Assembly: GCA_963827515.1 (NCBI GenBank)
Contig: CAWHBF010000022.1
Coordinates: forward strand, 1 to 64,000
Direction: 5' to 3'
DNA length: 64,000 nt
Source of the DNA: JABFSA01 sp963827515
Lineage (GTDB): Bacteria > Acidobacteriota > Vicinamibacteria > Vicinamibacterales > UBA2999
The notes below the pieces were generated by a model, which was not told the origin of the DNA, did not search any database, and worked only from the letters and a program-made list of their open reading frames with translations. This document shows positions 38,042 through 46,220 of this stretch, piece after piece (position 1 is the first letter of the stretch; each line of letters opens with the position of its first letter). Position numbers and translations under genes: made by a program.

Positions 38042-38449
38042 ATGGCGCAATGGCTGGTGAAGGAAGAGCCGGAACACTACGGGTTCGACCAGCTCGAGCG
38101 GGACGGCACGTCGGCCTGGACCGGTGTCCGAAACCCTCTCGCACAGAAGCACCTTCGTGGCATCCGGAAAGGCGATCGAATCTTCTACTACCACACGGGT
38201 AAGGAGAAGGCGGTCGTCGCTGTGGCGCAGGCCACCGGCCATGCGTACCAGGACCCCTCGGACGCCTCGGGCAAGCTCCACGCGGTGGATATCGCGCCGG
38301 TACGAAAGCTCGCCAAGCCGGTCACGCTTGCCGCCATCAAGGCCGACCCCGCGTTCGCGTCCTTCGCGCTCGTCAGAATGTCCCGGCTCTCGGTGATGCC
38401 GGTCACCGACGCCGAGTGGAAACGAATCGAAGAAATGAGTCGTTCGTGA
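38042..38449 (+). CDS. EVE-domain protein
   Basis: A 135-residue single-domain EVE protein (PUA-like fold), starting MAQWLVKEEPEHYGFDQLER. It has TAWTGVRN-type loop SAWTGVRNPLAQKHLRGIRK, GDRIFYYHTGKEKAVVAVAQ and a C-terminal SRLSVMPVTDAEWKRIEEM. EVE domains bind modified bases in nucleic acids; stand-alone bacterial members are of unclear role. The ATG at 38042 is chosen because the family starts there. The 181-bp region separating it from the divergent secreted-protein gene should hold promoters for both. Confidence 0.9.
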   Translation: MAQWLVKEEPEHYGFDQLERDGTSAWTGVRNPLAQKHLRGIRKGDRIFYYHTGKEKAVVAVAQATGHAYQDPSDASGKLHAVDIAPVRKLAKPVTLAAIKADPAFASFALVRMSRLSVMPVTDAEWKRIEEMSRS

Positions 38450-38500
38450 CGTTCGGAACGTTCGAGTCGTTCGGGTCGTTCGAATCGCTGTCGTTCAAAC
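38449..38500. repeat. Low-complexity spacer S1 (GTTCG-based)
   Basis: A run of imperfect GTTCG/TTCGA units (GACGTTCGGAACGTTCGAG and similar) fills the gap between the EVE gene and the next start codon. It is one of several degenerate short-word spacers found only between genes in this window. Confidence 0.75.
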
Positions 38501-38507
38501 GGGGTTT

Positions 38508-39359
38508 GTGAGACCGCTGGTTTTTCTGGTCGCTCTGTGCGGCGCCTTGTGCGGCCTGCTGCTCCACGCTCAGGAGGAGCCGCTGCCTTCCCTGTTGATC
38601 GCGCGTCAGCTCGCGGAAATCGAGGGGCTGGCGGTCGGCGACACGGTGGAACTGGCGACCGACGCACAAGGCGGCGTGGCACGCACGTTTCACATCGCCG
38701 GCATCTACGAACCCACACCCGACCCGATGCGACTGGGGGAATCGCCGCGTGAGGTGCGCCTGCACCTCCCGGACCTCCTCGAGCTCACGCGGGACGAGTC
38801 CACACCGGCCGGGACGGAATACGTCGAAGCCATCAACGTCGCACTCGTGGATCCGGCGGACGCGGACGCGTTTTCCGAAAGGCTCAACGCGACAATCCCT
38901 GGTCTCCTTGCGCGCCCGACGAGCGGCGCCGCAGGATCCGGCAGCACCTTCGTGGTCCTCGAACGCTTCCACCTTGCCATTGCCGCGGTCACGATCCTGG
39001 CGTCCACGGTGTTCCTCCTGGCGCTCACGATCATGCTCGTGGACGAGCGGCGCGAGGCGGTTGGCATGCTCCGGCTCATCGGTCTCCCCGCACGACGCAT
39101 CCTGATGCAGGTCCTGCTCGAAGGACTGCTCATCGCCTCCTCCGGTGCGGTGTTCGGCCTCGTGCTCGCGCGGGCATCGGAGTATCTGATCAACACCTTC
39201 TTCCAGTGGCGTTACGACACCGCGCTCATCTTCGTTCGCGTCACCCCTGACGTGGCGGCGGTCTGCGTGGCCATTGCGGTGCCGCTCGGCGCGGCGGCCA
39301 CGGTCGCGGCATCCTGGGCGCTGCTGCGACGCAGCGGCCTGAGGCTCGCCCGCCGATGA
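38508..39359 (+). CDS. FtsX-like ABC permease subunit, first
   Basis: A 283-residue membrane protein. It has one N-terminal hydrophobic segment (LVFLVALCGALCGLLLHAQ) and an extracytoplasmic domain (AVGDTVELATDAQGG, FHIAGIYEPTPDPMRLGE). Three C-terminal helices carry the FtsX/MacB pattern (LALTIMLVDERREAVGMLRL, IGLPARRILMQVLLEGLL). The start is GTG 38508, directly after spacer S1. Its stop overlaps the start of the second permease (ATGA at 39356). With the second permease, the ATPase and the AttH-like protein it forms a four-gene set with the composition of Agrobacterium attEFGH. Confidence 0.82.
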   Translation: MRPLVFLVALCGALCGLLLHAQEEPLPSLLIARQLAEIEGLAVGDTVELATDAQGGVARTFHIAGIYEPTPDPMRLGESPREVRLHLPDLLELTRDESTPAGTEYVEAINVALVDPADADAFSERLNATIPGLLARPTSGAAGSGSTFVVLERFHLAIAAVTILASTVFLLALTIMLVDERREAVGMLRLIGLPARRILMQVLLEGLLIASSGAVFGLVLARASEYLINTFFQWRYDTALIFVRVTPDVAAVCVAIAVPLGAAATVAASWALLRRSGLRLARR

Positions 39360-40540
39360 ATGCCCTCGGTTTCGCCTGGCGCAGTCTCGTCCGCCAGCCG
39401 GCGCGTGCCACGCTCGGCATTCTCGGCGTCGCGGCAGTGGGCGCACTGCTGTTCGACATGCTCCTTCTGTCGGAAGGGCTCGTCATCTCGATGCGTGACC
39501 TGCTCGACAGGATGGGGTTCGAAATCAGAGTGACGGCCACCGATCAGCTTCCCGGCCGCGGCCCGGACATTCTCGATGCCGCCGCCGTCGCCTCGAGCCT
39601 CGCGACCCTGCCATCGGTCCGCTCGGTCATGACGATGCGAACCGAGGATGCGACCATCGAGCGGACGGACGGCACCGAGCTCCGGGCCTCACTGCTTGGC
39701 GCGGGCGGCGAGTCGCTCCGACCCTGGACGGTCCTCCGCGGGCGTGACGTCTCGGGCCAGCGCGAAATAGTCGTCAACGACTACGCGTCCCGCACGCTTG
39801 GTGTCGAGCCGGACGCCACGGTCACCCTTCGAGCCTCCTGCGCGCGCGGCGCCGAAGCCCCGCCGCCCGTCGAGTTTCGCATCGTCGGCGTCGCCGAGTT
39901 CCCCTTCGATACGCCGGGCGCGTCCGAGCTGGGCACGACCGCGTCCGCACTTGCCGCGGCATGCGGCGCCGAGGGCGAGTCGTCCGCCGACTTCATCGTC
40001 GTCCAATCCACTGGCGACGCCGACGCCGCGGCTGCCGAGATCTCCGCGTTGCGGCCCGATCTTCGGCCCTTCACGAACGACCAGGCGATTGGCCAGATGG
40101 AACGGGGCGGTTTCACGTACTTCCGGCAGATCTCCACGGTCCTGACGACCGTCACGCTGTCGTTCGCGCTGCTGCTCATCACGGTGCTCCTGACCGTGTC
40201 GGTGAATCAGCGGCTCGGTGAGGTGGCGGCGCTCCGCGCGCTGGGCTTCTCGCGGCGGCGTGTCGTGCTCGACGTGCTGTGCGAATCGGCGCTGATCGTC
40301 GGCATCGGCGGCGTCCTGTCGCTTCCGCTCGGGGTGCTGCTGGCGGTGTGGCTCGACAGGATCCTCAAAGGGATGCCGGGCATTCCCACGAGCCTCCATT
40401 TTTTCGTCTTCGAGCCGCAGGCGCTCTGGATGCACGGCGCACTCCTGGCGGCGACGGCGATCCTCGCAGCTGTCTACCCCATGCGAATCGTCGCGCGGCT
40501 TCCGATCGCGGCGACACTGCGGAATGAAGTGATTGGGTGA
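39356..40540 (+). CDS. FtsX-like ABC permease subunit, second
   Basis: A 394-residue permease of the MacB/LolC/FtsX type. The first helix region starts MNALGFAWRSLVRQPARATL, and the large extracytoplasmic domain spans about residues 50-250. Three C-terminal helices include LLLITVLLTVSVNQRLGEV, AALRALGFSRRRVVLDVLCE and ALLAATAILAAVYPMRIVAR. The RLGEVAALRALGF motif is the coupling region typical of these permeases. It starts inside the stop of the previous permease. A 195-bp spacer (S2) separates it from its ATPase gene. Confidence 0.88.
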   Translation: MNALGFAWRSLVRQPARATLGILGVAAVGALLFDMLLLSEGLVISMRDLLDRMGFEIRVTATDQLPGRGPDILDAAAVASSLATLPSVRSVMTMRTEDATIERTDGTELRASLLGAGGESLRPWTVLRGRDVSGQREIVVNDYASRTLGVEPDATVTLRASCARGAEAPPPVEFRIVGVAEFPFDTPGASELGTTASALAAACGAEGESSADFIVVQSTGDADAAAAEISALRPDLRPFTNDQAIGQMERGGFTYFRQISTVLTTVTLSFALLLITVLLTVSVNQRLGEVAALRALGFSRRRVVLDVLCESALIVGIGGVLSLPLGVLLAVWLDRILKGMPGIPTSLHFFVFEPQALWMHGALLAATAILAAVYPMRIVARLPIAATLRNEVIG

Positions 40541-40735
40541 GGATGAACCATGAACCGCGTCGTTCACCCTTCTGCCTTCTCGGTTCTCCGTTCGTGTTCA
40601 GGTTCGGTTCGCGGTTCAGGTTCACTGTTCGGGGTTCGTCGAACGTGAACACGAACCGAGAAGAAAGAACGTAGAAGCGTGAACGACGATGTTCAGGTTC
40701 GCGTGAACGACGATGTTCAGGTTCGCGTGAACGAA
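40541..40735. repeat. Low-complexity spacer S2 with a 24-bp tandem repeat
   Basis: Degenerate GTTCAGGTTCG/GAACC words fill this spacer. At its right end the 24-mer GTGAACGACGATGTTCAGGT+TCGC is present twice and begins a third time (40679-40734). Because 24 is divisible by 3, the frame into the ATPase stays open from GTG 40679 and would add a repeated peptide VNDDVQVR before the real start. Confidence 0.8.
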
Positions 40736-41413
40736 ATGATCGTGGAGGCCCGTCACGTGACGCGGAGTTTCGCGATGCCGGCTGGTCCGGTGTTCGCGGT
40801 CCGTGATGTCACCGTCGCGATCGCGCCGGGTGAGCACACCGCCATCAGCGGGCCGTCGGGATGCGGAAAGTCGACGCTGCTGCACATCCTCGGATGCGTG
40901 GACGCACCTTCGTCGGGCACGTTGATGTTCGACGGCAAGGACGCCTCGACGCTGAACGATCGGGAGCGCAGCCTGCTGCGACTCCGGCACGTCGGGTTCG
41001 TCTTCCAGCGATTCTTCCTGCTCCCGATGTTGACGGCCGCTGAAAACGTCGAGCTTCCGCAGGCCGAGGCCGGTATACCGCGACACGAACGCCGGCGTCG
41101 CAGCCTCGAGCTGCTCGACTACGTGGGGCTCGCCGAGCGCGCCGATCACCGGCCGTCACAGCTCTCGGGCGGCGAGATGCAGCGCGTCGCCATCGCTCGG
41201 GCGCTCGCCAACCGTCCCCGCCTGGTGCTCGCGGACGAGCCGACTGGCGAACTGGATCAGGCCACGGGCGAGCATGTCGCCTCGCTGCTCGATCGAGTCA
41301 ACGCCGACGGCACCGCGCTGGTCATCGTCACACACGATCCGGCACTGGCCAACCGCGCCAGGCGCGTGCTGACGATGAGAGACGGCCGGGTCGAACAGGA
41401 CACCATCCGATGA
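40736..41413 (+). CDS. ABC transporter ATPase (MacB/LolD class)
   Basis: A 225-residue ATPase: Walker A GPSGCGKSTLLHILG, Q-loop FVFQRFFLLPMLTAAENVEL, signature LSGGEMQRVAIARALANRP, Walker B LVLADEPTGELD and H-loop IVTHDPALAN. The AENVELP and GELD features assign it to the MacB/LolD group that works with FtsX-like permeases. The start is ATG 40736 (MIVEARHVTRSF); the upstream GTG 40679 would include two copies of the spacer-coded octapeptide and is unlikely. The stop overlaps the ATG of the AttH-like gene (ATGA at 41410). Confidence 0.92.
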   Translation: MIVEARHVTRSFAMPAGPVFAVRDVTVAIAPGEHTAISGPSGCGKSTLLHILGCVDAPSSGTLMFDGKDASTLNDRERSLLRLRHVGFVFQRFFLLPMLTAAENVELPQAEAGIPRHERRRRSLELLDYVGLAERADHRPSQLSGGEMQRVAIARALANRPRLVLADEPTGELDQATGEHVASLLDRVNADGTALVIVTHDPALANRARRVLTMRDGRVEQDTIR

Positions 41414-43332
41414 TCGGACGGCTCGCGCTCCGTTCGCTCACGGCGCATCCCGTTCGCAGCGCCGTGCTCGCGGCCGGGTTCGGAGTGGGTGTCGCGGTGA
41501 TGGCCATCCTGCTCGGGGTCGCGCAGGTCGTACTCGAACAATCGCGTGCGCCGGCCCTGGTTGGCGGAGGCGACGTCCTGATCCGCCTGGCACCCGAAGT
41601 ACCCGCACGTCTGGTGCTCTCGGGCGCGCTCCAGTCCGACGCGTTCAGACCTGGGATTGCGACGGCCGCACCGACGCACACGGCGAGGCTCTATCTTCGG
41701 CACGGTGGACGAAGCACCCGCGTCGCCGCGCGCGGCGGCATTCCCAGTCTGGAACGCGTGCTCGGTGATGAGGAAGTCGCCGGGATCCCGAACTGGCGCG
41801 ACTCGCCGAACGACATCGCGTGGACACAGGACACGCCCGAGAAGGTGCTGCGCTACATCGACCGATTTCACGCCATTCCCGACGCACCCACCTGGGGCGC
41901 CTCGTGGGCGGAATGGCTGTACTTCAACGGCCGCGCCTCCGGCGCCCGCTTCTATCTCACGTTTCTCGTCGGACCCTCCATGACCGACGGCCGCCGGCGC
42001 GCCGGGGTCCGGTTGCAGCTCGACCGCGGGGGTCGAGTCGAGACCTTCACGGCCAGCCAACCGGTGGCCGACGCCGACGCCCAAAAGGCGCCGGACCTCG
42101 ACATCGGCGAGAGCTTCGTCCGGCTCGAGGGCATGACCTACCGAGTGCACCTCGATCTGCGAGACGAGAAGGGCCGCCGGGCACGGGGCGACCTGACCAT
42201 TGAAGCGTCCCCAGGGCGGCTGGTGCCGCCACTCGAGATCTCGGGCGCCCTCGGATGGCGATCGGGTTATGTGGTGCCGGTGATGTCAGGCCGACTCGAC
42301 GGAACCCTGGATGTCGGCGACGAACGCGTCTCGTTTGCGGGCGGCACCGGGTATCACGATCACAACTGGGGGTTCTGGCAAGGTGTGTCGTGGCAGTGGG
42401 GGCAAGTGCAACAGGGCGATGTGTCCCTGCTGTATGGGCGCGTTTTTCCACCCAGCGAAGCCGCCGATGCCGACCGCGTGCCGGGATTCGTCGGCGTGCT
42501 GGGCCCCGACGGTCCTCTTGGGTACGCGACAGACGTGACGATCGAGGAGACGAACGATGCAGGCGGTGCCCCGCAGGTGATCATCGTGCGTGCGCGGGGC
42601 TCCGACCTGAACGTCCAGATCCGATTCGACGTCGAGGCAGCCGTCACCACAAGGGGGACCGGATCGGCGTCGGCCGCCGCGTCGGGTCCGCTCGGCAGCG
42701 GACTCGATTTTCTACAACTGCGCGGCACCTACACCGTGACCGGCCACGCGGGAGCACGGACGCTGAAGTTCTCGGCGCCGGGAAGCGCGGAGACGTTCAG
42801 GGGCACCCGCCCGCGCACGCTAAAGCGGTTTGCGTTTCGCCGTAGAGCGCACGCTTCAGCGTGCGCGTGTCCGCGGAGGCTAAAGCCTCCGCTCTACGCC
42901 GAATCGAAAAACGCTCGGGCGTTTACTCTACGACGCCTGCTACCGCGCACGCTGAAGCATGCGCTCTACGCGGCCGGCGAGACCGTCACCGCGCCGCGTC
43001 TAATGCGTGCCGGGCCGCGATTTGCGCTCTTCGCCTTCGCAGGCTCAGCGCCTCGAGGGTCTGCTCGAGCGGCAGCCTCACCTGCACCATCTGCGCGGCT
43101 TCCTGACGACGTCGAATCTCCACCCGGAAACACTCGAAACAGAGCGTCCGCGGCCGATCCAACCGCGGATCGTCCTCGTGGGGTCGAAAGCCATAGCGGG
43201 CTTCTTTCGCCTGGCACGACGCGCACAGGAGCGGCGTCTGCGGCGACCGGTCCACCTTCGGACGCGGTGGGGTGGTCCATCCCTGGTCGAGTGCGAGCTG
43301 TGCTGACATCTGTCCTCCTCCGTGGGTGCTGA
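41410..43332 (+). CDS. AttH-like (carotenoid-hydratase-fold) protein with N-terminal membrane segment; 3' end runs into element E7
   Basis: The open frame is 640 codons, but the real protein probably ends near codon 470. Residues 1-60 look like the start of an FtsX permease (RSAVLAAGFGVGVAVMAILL). From about 75 to 465 the sequence follows the AttH/CrtC two-lipocalin fold: WAEWLYFNGRASGARFYLTF, SGRLDGTLDVGDERVSF, the diagnostic GTGYHDHNWGFWQGVSWQWG, and LDFLQLRGTYTVTG. After ETFRGTRPRT the frame enters element E7 (LKRFAFRRRAHASACACPRR). It continues antisense to the gene at 42986-43309, so the last 170 codons are not believable protein. It is the fourth gene of the transporter set. Confidence 0.75.
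   Translation: MIGRLALRSLTAHPVRSAVLAAGFGVGVAVMAILLGVAQVVLEQSRAPALVGGGDVLIRLAPEVPARLVLSGALQSDAFRPGIATAAPTHTARLYLRHGGRSTRVAARGGIPSLERVLGDEEVAGIPNWRDSPNDIAWTQDTPEKVLRYIDRFHAIPDAPTWGASWAEWLYFNGRASGARFYLTFLVGPSMTDGRRRAGVRLQLDRGGRVETFTASQPVADADAQKAPDLDIGESFVRLEGMTYRVHLDLRDEKGRRARGDLTIEASPGRLVPPLEISGALGWRSGYVVPVMSGRLDGTLDVGDERVSFAGGTGYHDHNWGFWQGVSWQWGQVQQGDVSLLYGRVFPPSEAADADRVPGFVGVLGPDGPLGYATDVTIEETNDAGGAPQVIIVRARGSDLNVQIRFDVEAAVTTRGTGSASAAASGPLGSGLDFLQLRGTYTVTGHAGARTLKFSAPGSAETFRGTRPRTLKRFAFRRRAHASACACPRRLKPPLYAESKNARAFTLRRLLPRTLKHALYAAGETVTAPRLMRAGPRFALFAFAGSAPRGSARAAASPAPSARLPDDVESPPGNTRNRASAADPTADRPRGVESHSGLLSPGTTRTGAASAATGPPSDAVGWSIPGRVRAVLTSVLLRGC
42820..42970 (-). repeat. Element E7: reverse copy plus a detached arm
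   Basis: A reverse copy, 42820-42916, with degenerate tips (CTAAAGCGG left, CGCTCG right), hairpins GCACGCTTCAGCGTGC and GCGGAGGCTAAAGCCTCCGC. A separate second arm, GCACGCTGAAGCATGCGCTC, follows at 42947-42966. It sits between the convergent AttH-like and zinc-ribbon genes. One frame through it is fully open and extends the AttH-like reading frame. Confidence 0.9.
42986..43309 (-). CDS. Small protein with two CXXC knuckles (zinc-ribbon-like)
   Basis: A 107-residue protein. A short N-terminal tail (MSAQLALDQGW) is followed by LLCASCQAKEARYGFRPHED and TLCFECFRVEIRRRQEA, giving a C-x2-C...C-x2-C zinc site, and a basic helical C-terminus (LRRRRAQIAARHALDAA). I do not recognise a characterised family; the layout suits a nucleic-acid-binding or structural zinc protein. 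The start is well supported: GGAGGAGGACAG precedes ATG 43309. It is antisense to the tail of the long plus-strand frame at 41410-43332, which argues against that tail being real. Confidence 0.75.
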   Translation of the reverse strand: MSAQLALDQGWTTPPRPKVDRSPQTPLLCASCQAKEARYGFRPHEDDPRLDRPRTLCFECFRVEIRRRQEAAQMVQVRLPLEQTLEALSLRRRRAQIAARHALDAAR

Positions 43333-43428
43333 ACCCAGTGTAAGGAGACGCTGTGACAGCCTAGGTCATCGATGGTGACCGACGTGCCGCGTCAGTCTTC
43401 CTCCGGGCGGCTTCCCCCGACACCCATC

Positions 43429-43992
43429 TCACCCGTCCATCGCATGGCGCCGGGAACCTCTACACCGGTACTGGTCGAGGATTCGCTCGACCGTGTGATC
43501 GACGATGTCCGAGAGGGAGCGCGGGTGGCTGTAGAACGCCGGCATGGGCGGCAGGATGACCGCGCCCATGCGGGACAGCTTCAACATGTTCTCCAGATGA
43601 ATCTCGCTGAGCGGCGTCTCGCGCACTGCGAGCAACAGCTTCCGGCGCTCCTTGAGGACGACGTCCGCCGCACGATGGATGAGGCCATCGCCAAATCCGT
43701 GCGCGATCGCGCCGAGCGTCTTGGCACTGCACGGCGCGATGATCATCCCGGCTGTCTGAAACGACCCGCTCGAGATCGCGGCGCCCATGTCGCCCGCGAC
43801 GTACGACGTGTGCGCGAGCGCTTCGACCTGCTCGCGTGAGTACGGTGTTTCGTGCACGAGCGTGCGCGCGCCCCAGCGGCTGATCACGAGATGCGTCTCG
43901 ACGCCCGCGTCGCGGAGCCGCTCCAGCAACCGGATGCCGTAGATGACGCCAGTGGCGCCGGTGATGCCGACGATGAGACGCGTGGGTTTCAT
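43429..43992 (-). CDS. ubiX: Flavin prenyltransferase UbiX
   Basis: A 187-residue UbiX. The family makes prenylated FMN, the cofactor of UbiD-type decarboxylases, from dimethylallyl phosphate and FMN. Conserved parts are visible: LIVGITGATGVIYGIRLLE (FMN site), VAGDMGAAISSGSFQTAGMI, IAPCSAKTLGAIAHG, LLLAVRETPLSEIHLENML and VILPPMPAFYSHP. ATG 43992 gives the standard N-terminus. No ubiD lies in the window. It diverges from the rhomboid gene across spacer S3. Confidence 0.93.
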   Translation of the reverse strand: MKPTRLIVGITGATGVIYGIRLLERLRDAGVETHLVISRWGARTLVHETPYSREQVEALAHTSYVAGDMGAAISSGSFQTAGMIIAPCSAKTLGAIAHGFGDGLIHRAADVVLKERRKLLLAVRETPLSEIHLENMLKLSRMGAVILPPMPAFYSHPRSLSDIVDHTVERILDQYRCRGSRRHAMDG

Positions 43993-44094
43993 TCGGGCTC
44001 TGGACTCTGGGCTCTCGGCTCCGGGCTTGGGTTCGCGGCCTTGGGCCACGGGCCTTCGGCTGTCGGTCTAACTAATAAGGCTATCATCGAGAAG
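43993..44094. repeat. Low-complexity spacer S3 (GGGCTCTG-based) in a divergent promoter region
   Basis: Words such as GGGCTCTGGACTCTGGGCTC and GGGCCTTCGGCTGTCGG fill the gap between the divergent ubiX and rhomboid starts. Promoters for both genes must lie within or beside this repetitive text. Confidence 0.7.
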
Positions 44095-44952
44095 GTGCTC
44101 AAGCGTCAGACCACTGGATCCGTCCTCTGTACATCGTGCGGCGTGCTCGTCGGGGTCAAGGACGACCGATGCTACAACTGCGGCCGCGTCAACCCGGGGT
44201 TGTGGGGATACGCGTCCCTGCTGCGCTCGCTCGGCCGCGACATGGGGTTCGTACCATTCGTCATCGGTACGTGCGCCGTCGTCTACGTGCTCACGCTGCT
44301 TGCGTCGGGTGGCAACATCGGCATGCGCGGCGCCCTGTCATTCCTGTCTCCCAGCCTCCAAGCCAGCATTATCTTCGGCGCGAGCGGCGCCGTCCCGGTC
44401 TTCCAGCTAGGCCGCTGGTGGACCGTCCTCAGTGCCGGCTGGCTTCACGGTGGCGCGCTGCACATTCTCTTCAACATGATGGCCCTGCGACAGCTGGCAC
44501 CGGGCGTCGCCGAGTTGTATGGACCAGGGCGGATGGTGATCATCTACACAGCCGGCGCCGTCGCCGGGTTCGCGCTGAGCTCGTTTGCAGGAGCGTTCCT
44601 GCCCGGTTTCTTCCTTCTACGCGGCAGCAGCTTCACAGTTGGAGCCTCGGCCTCCATCGCCGGGCTGATTGGCGCCATCCTGTACTACGGACATCGCAGC
44701 GGCAGCAGCATGGCGCGCGGCTACGCGATGAACTACGTGCTGATGCTCGTGGTCATGGGATTCTTCATGCAAGGCATCGACAACTATGCACACGCGGGCG
44801 GGTTCGGCGGGGGCTATGTGGCGGCACGGATCCTCGACCCTCTCAAGCCGGAGCGGATCGACCACATCGCGATTGCGCTTGCCTGCCTCGCCGCATCCGT
44901 TCTCGCGATCGTCGCGTCAGTCCTGCACGCGATGAGCCTCCTTGGGTCGTGA
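44095..44952 (+). CDS. Rhomboid-family intramembrane serine protease with N-terminal zinc ribbon
   Basis: A 285-residue membrane protease. The N-terminus carries a zinc knuckle pair (VLCTSCGVLVGVKDDRCYNCG). The rhomboid core has LGRWWTVLSAGWLHGGALHI, LFNMMALRQLAPGVAELYG, the catalytic Ser in FTVGASASIAGLIGAILYYG and the catalytic His in IDNYAHAGGFGGGYVAARIL. Both catalytic residues are therefore present; GAS replaces the more usual GxSG form in part. The GTG at 44095 is the first start after spacer S3 that leaves the zinc ribbon intact. It probably cleaves membrane proteins; the targets are unknown. The next two genes follow on the same strand with small gaps. Confidence 0.87.
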   Translation: MLKRQTTGSVLCTSCGVLVGVKDDRCYNCGRVNPGLWGYASLLRSLGRDMGFVPFVIGTCAVVYVLTLLASGGNIGMRGALSFLSPSLQASIIFGASGAVPVFQLGRWWTVLSAGWLHGGALHILFNMMALRQLAPGVAELYGPGRMVIIYTAGAVAGFALSSFAGAFLPGFFLLRGSSFTVGASASIAGLIGAILYYGHRSGSSMARGYAMNYVLMLVVMGFFMQGIDNYAHAGGFGGGYVAARILDPLKPERIDHIAIALACLAASVLAIVASVLHAMSLLGS

Positions 44953-44982
44953 CCTCACATCTGTGACGTCACTGGGAGTGCC

Positions 44983-45399
44983 GTGGAGGTAATCCGCAGC
45001 ATCATTGCGGTGCTGGGCGGCATTGGCCTACTCTCGATCGTCGTCGAGGTACTGGAGTTCACGCTGGTCAACGCCGTCGCGGGCGCACCGCCCACCGACC
45101 TGCCGGGATACTTCGCCGTGCGCAATCAGCCGGTCATCCTGACGGCCAAACTCGGATATAACTCGGTCGGAGCGGTGCTTGGCGGGTACCTGACTGCGCG
45201 GGTCGCGGGCCGGCAGGAGATGTGGCACGGCTGGGTGGCGGCCATCGTGCAAACAGCGGCGTTGATCTTTGGCTTTACGGTCGGCGAATTTGCCGGATTC
45301 ACGCCGACCTGGATGCGGATTGCGCTGGTCCTGATCACCGGGCCAGCGATGCTGCTGGGCGCCTCGATTCGCGCGCGAGCGGCAAGGAGTACAACGTGA
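44983..45399 (+). CDS. Small membrane protein of unknown function
   Basis: A 138-residue protein with four predicted transmembrane helices: IIAVLGGIGLLSIVVEVLEF, LGYNSVGAVLGGYLTARVAG, WVAAIVQTAALIFGFTVG and IALVLITGPAMLLGASIRA. The GAVLGGYLTARVAG segment is common in small uncharacterised membrane proteins; no function can be assigned. The start is GTG 44983. The stop codon overlaps the GTG start of pheA (GTGA at 45396), so translation of the two is coupled. Confidence 0.7.
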   Translation: MEVIRSIIAVLGGIGLLSIVVEVLEFTLVNAVAGAPPTDLPGYFAVRNQPVILTAKLGYNSVGAVLGGYLTARVAGRQEMWHGWVAAIVQTAALIFGFTVGEFAGFTPTWMRIALVLITGPAMLLGASIRARAARSTT

Positions 45400-46220
45400 G
45401 ACTGGCGTATCAAGGCGAACCGGGCGCCTATAGCGAAGCGGCGGCGCGACTCTTCTCGCCGCACACCGAAACGCTCCCGTGCAAGACGTTCGACGAGGTC
45501 TTCGACGCGGTCGTCGAGAAACGCGCCACGCACGGCGTCGTGCCGATGGAGAACTCGGTCGGCGGCACGATCCATCGCAACTACGATCTGCTCGTCGATC
45601 ACGAGATCGCGATCACCGGTGAGGTCGAGCTCGACGTCGTACACTGCCTCCAGGCGCTGCCCGGCACCAAGATCGCGGACGTGAAGATCGTGTACTCGCA
45701 CCCGCAGGCGCTGGCGCAGTGCGAGCGGTATCTCAAGGATCTCGGCGTCACCGTGGAGGCGGTCTACGACACGGCCGGAGGCGCGAAGCTGGTGGCGGAA
45801 CAGCGTCTCGCGAATGCGGCCGCGCTGGCCTCTCGGCGCGCGGCGGAGGTCTTCGGTCTCGAGGTCATCCAGGAAGCCGTTCAGGACTTCGAGTTCAATA
45901 TCACCCGCTTCTTCGTCATCGGCGGCGCCCCCCCTGCCGACGCCAACAAGACGACGATCGTGTTTGCCCTGCCGAGCACGCCCGGGTCGCTCTTCAAGGC
46001 GTTGAGCGTGTTCGCCCTGCGCGATATCAACCTGAGCAAACTCGAGAGCCGGCCGATCCGCGGGAGGCCCTGGGAGTACCTGTTCTACGTGGACATCGAC
46101 ACGCGTCGAGACGAGCTCCCCTGCGCCCGGGCGCTCACGCAGCTCGGCGAGTTCGCGAAGTGGGTCAGGGTGCTGGGCACGTACAAGGGGTGGGAGCGGG
46201 CGAAGCAGACGCAGATCTAA
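45396..46220 (+). CDS. pheA: Prephenate dehydratase
   Basis: A 274-residue monofunctional enzyme that converts prephenate to phenylpyruvate in phenylalanine synthesis. The catalytic half starts LAYQGEPGAYSEAAARLF and has VVPMENSVGGTIHRNYDLL, SHPQALAQCERYL and the TRF motif (FNITRFFVIGG). The C-terminal ACT domain follows from about residue 190 (TIVFALPSTPGSLFKALSVF) with the phenylalanine-binding ESRP motif (LSKLESRPIRGRPWEYLFYV), so feedback inhibition is expected. There is no chorismate mutase domain. The start is GTG 45396 within the stop of the previous gene. The 3' flank is spacer S4. Confidence 0.95.
   Translation: MRLAYQGEPGAYSEAAARLFSPHTETLPCKTFDEVFDAVVEKRATHGVVPMENSVGGTIHRNYDLLVDHEIAITGEVELDVVHCLQALPGTKIADVKIVYSHPQALAQCERYLKDLGVTVEAVYDTAGGAKLVAEQRLANAAALASRRAAEVFGLEVIQEAVQDFEFNITRFFVIGGAPPADANKTTIVFALPSTPGSLFKALSVFALRDINLSKLESRPIRGRPWEYLFYVDIDTRRDELPCARALTQLGEFAKWVRVLGTYKGWERAKQTQI

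Noticed and set aside
42986..43332. The final 170 codons of the AttH-like frame as a new domain
   Set aside because: They consist of element translation followed by antisense of a zinc-ribbon gene that has a strong ribosome-binding site of its own.
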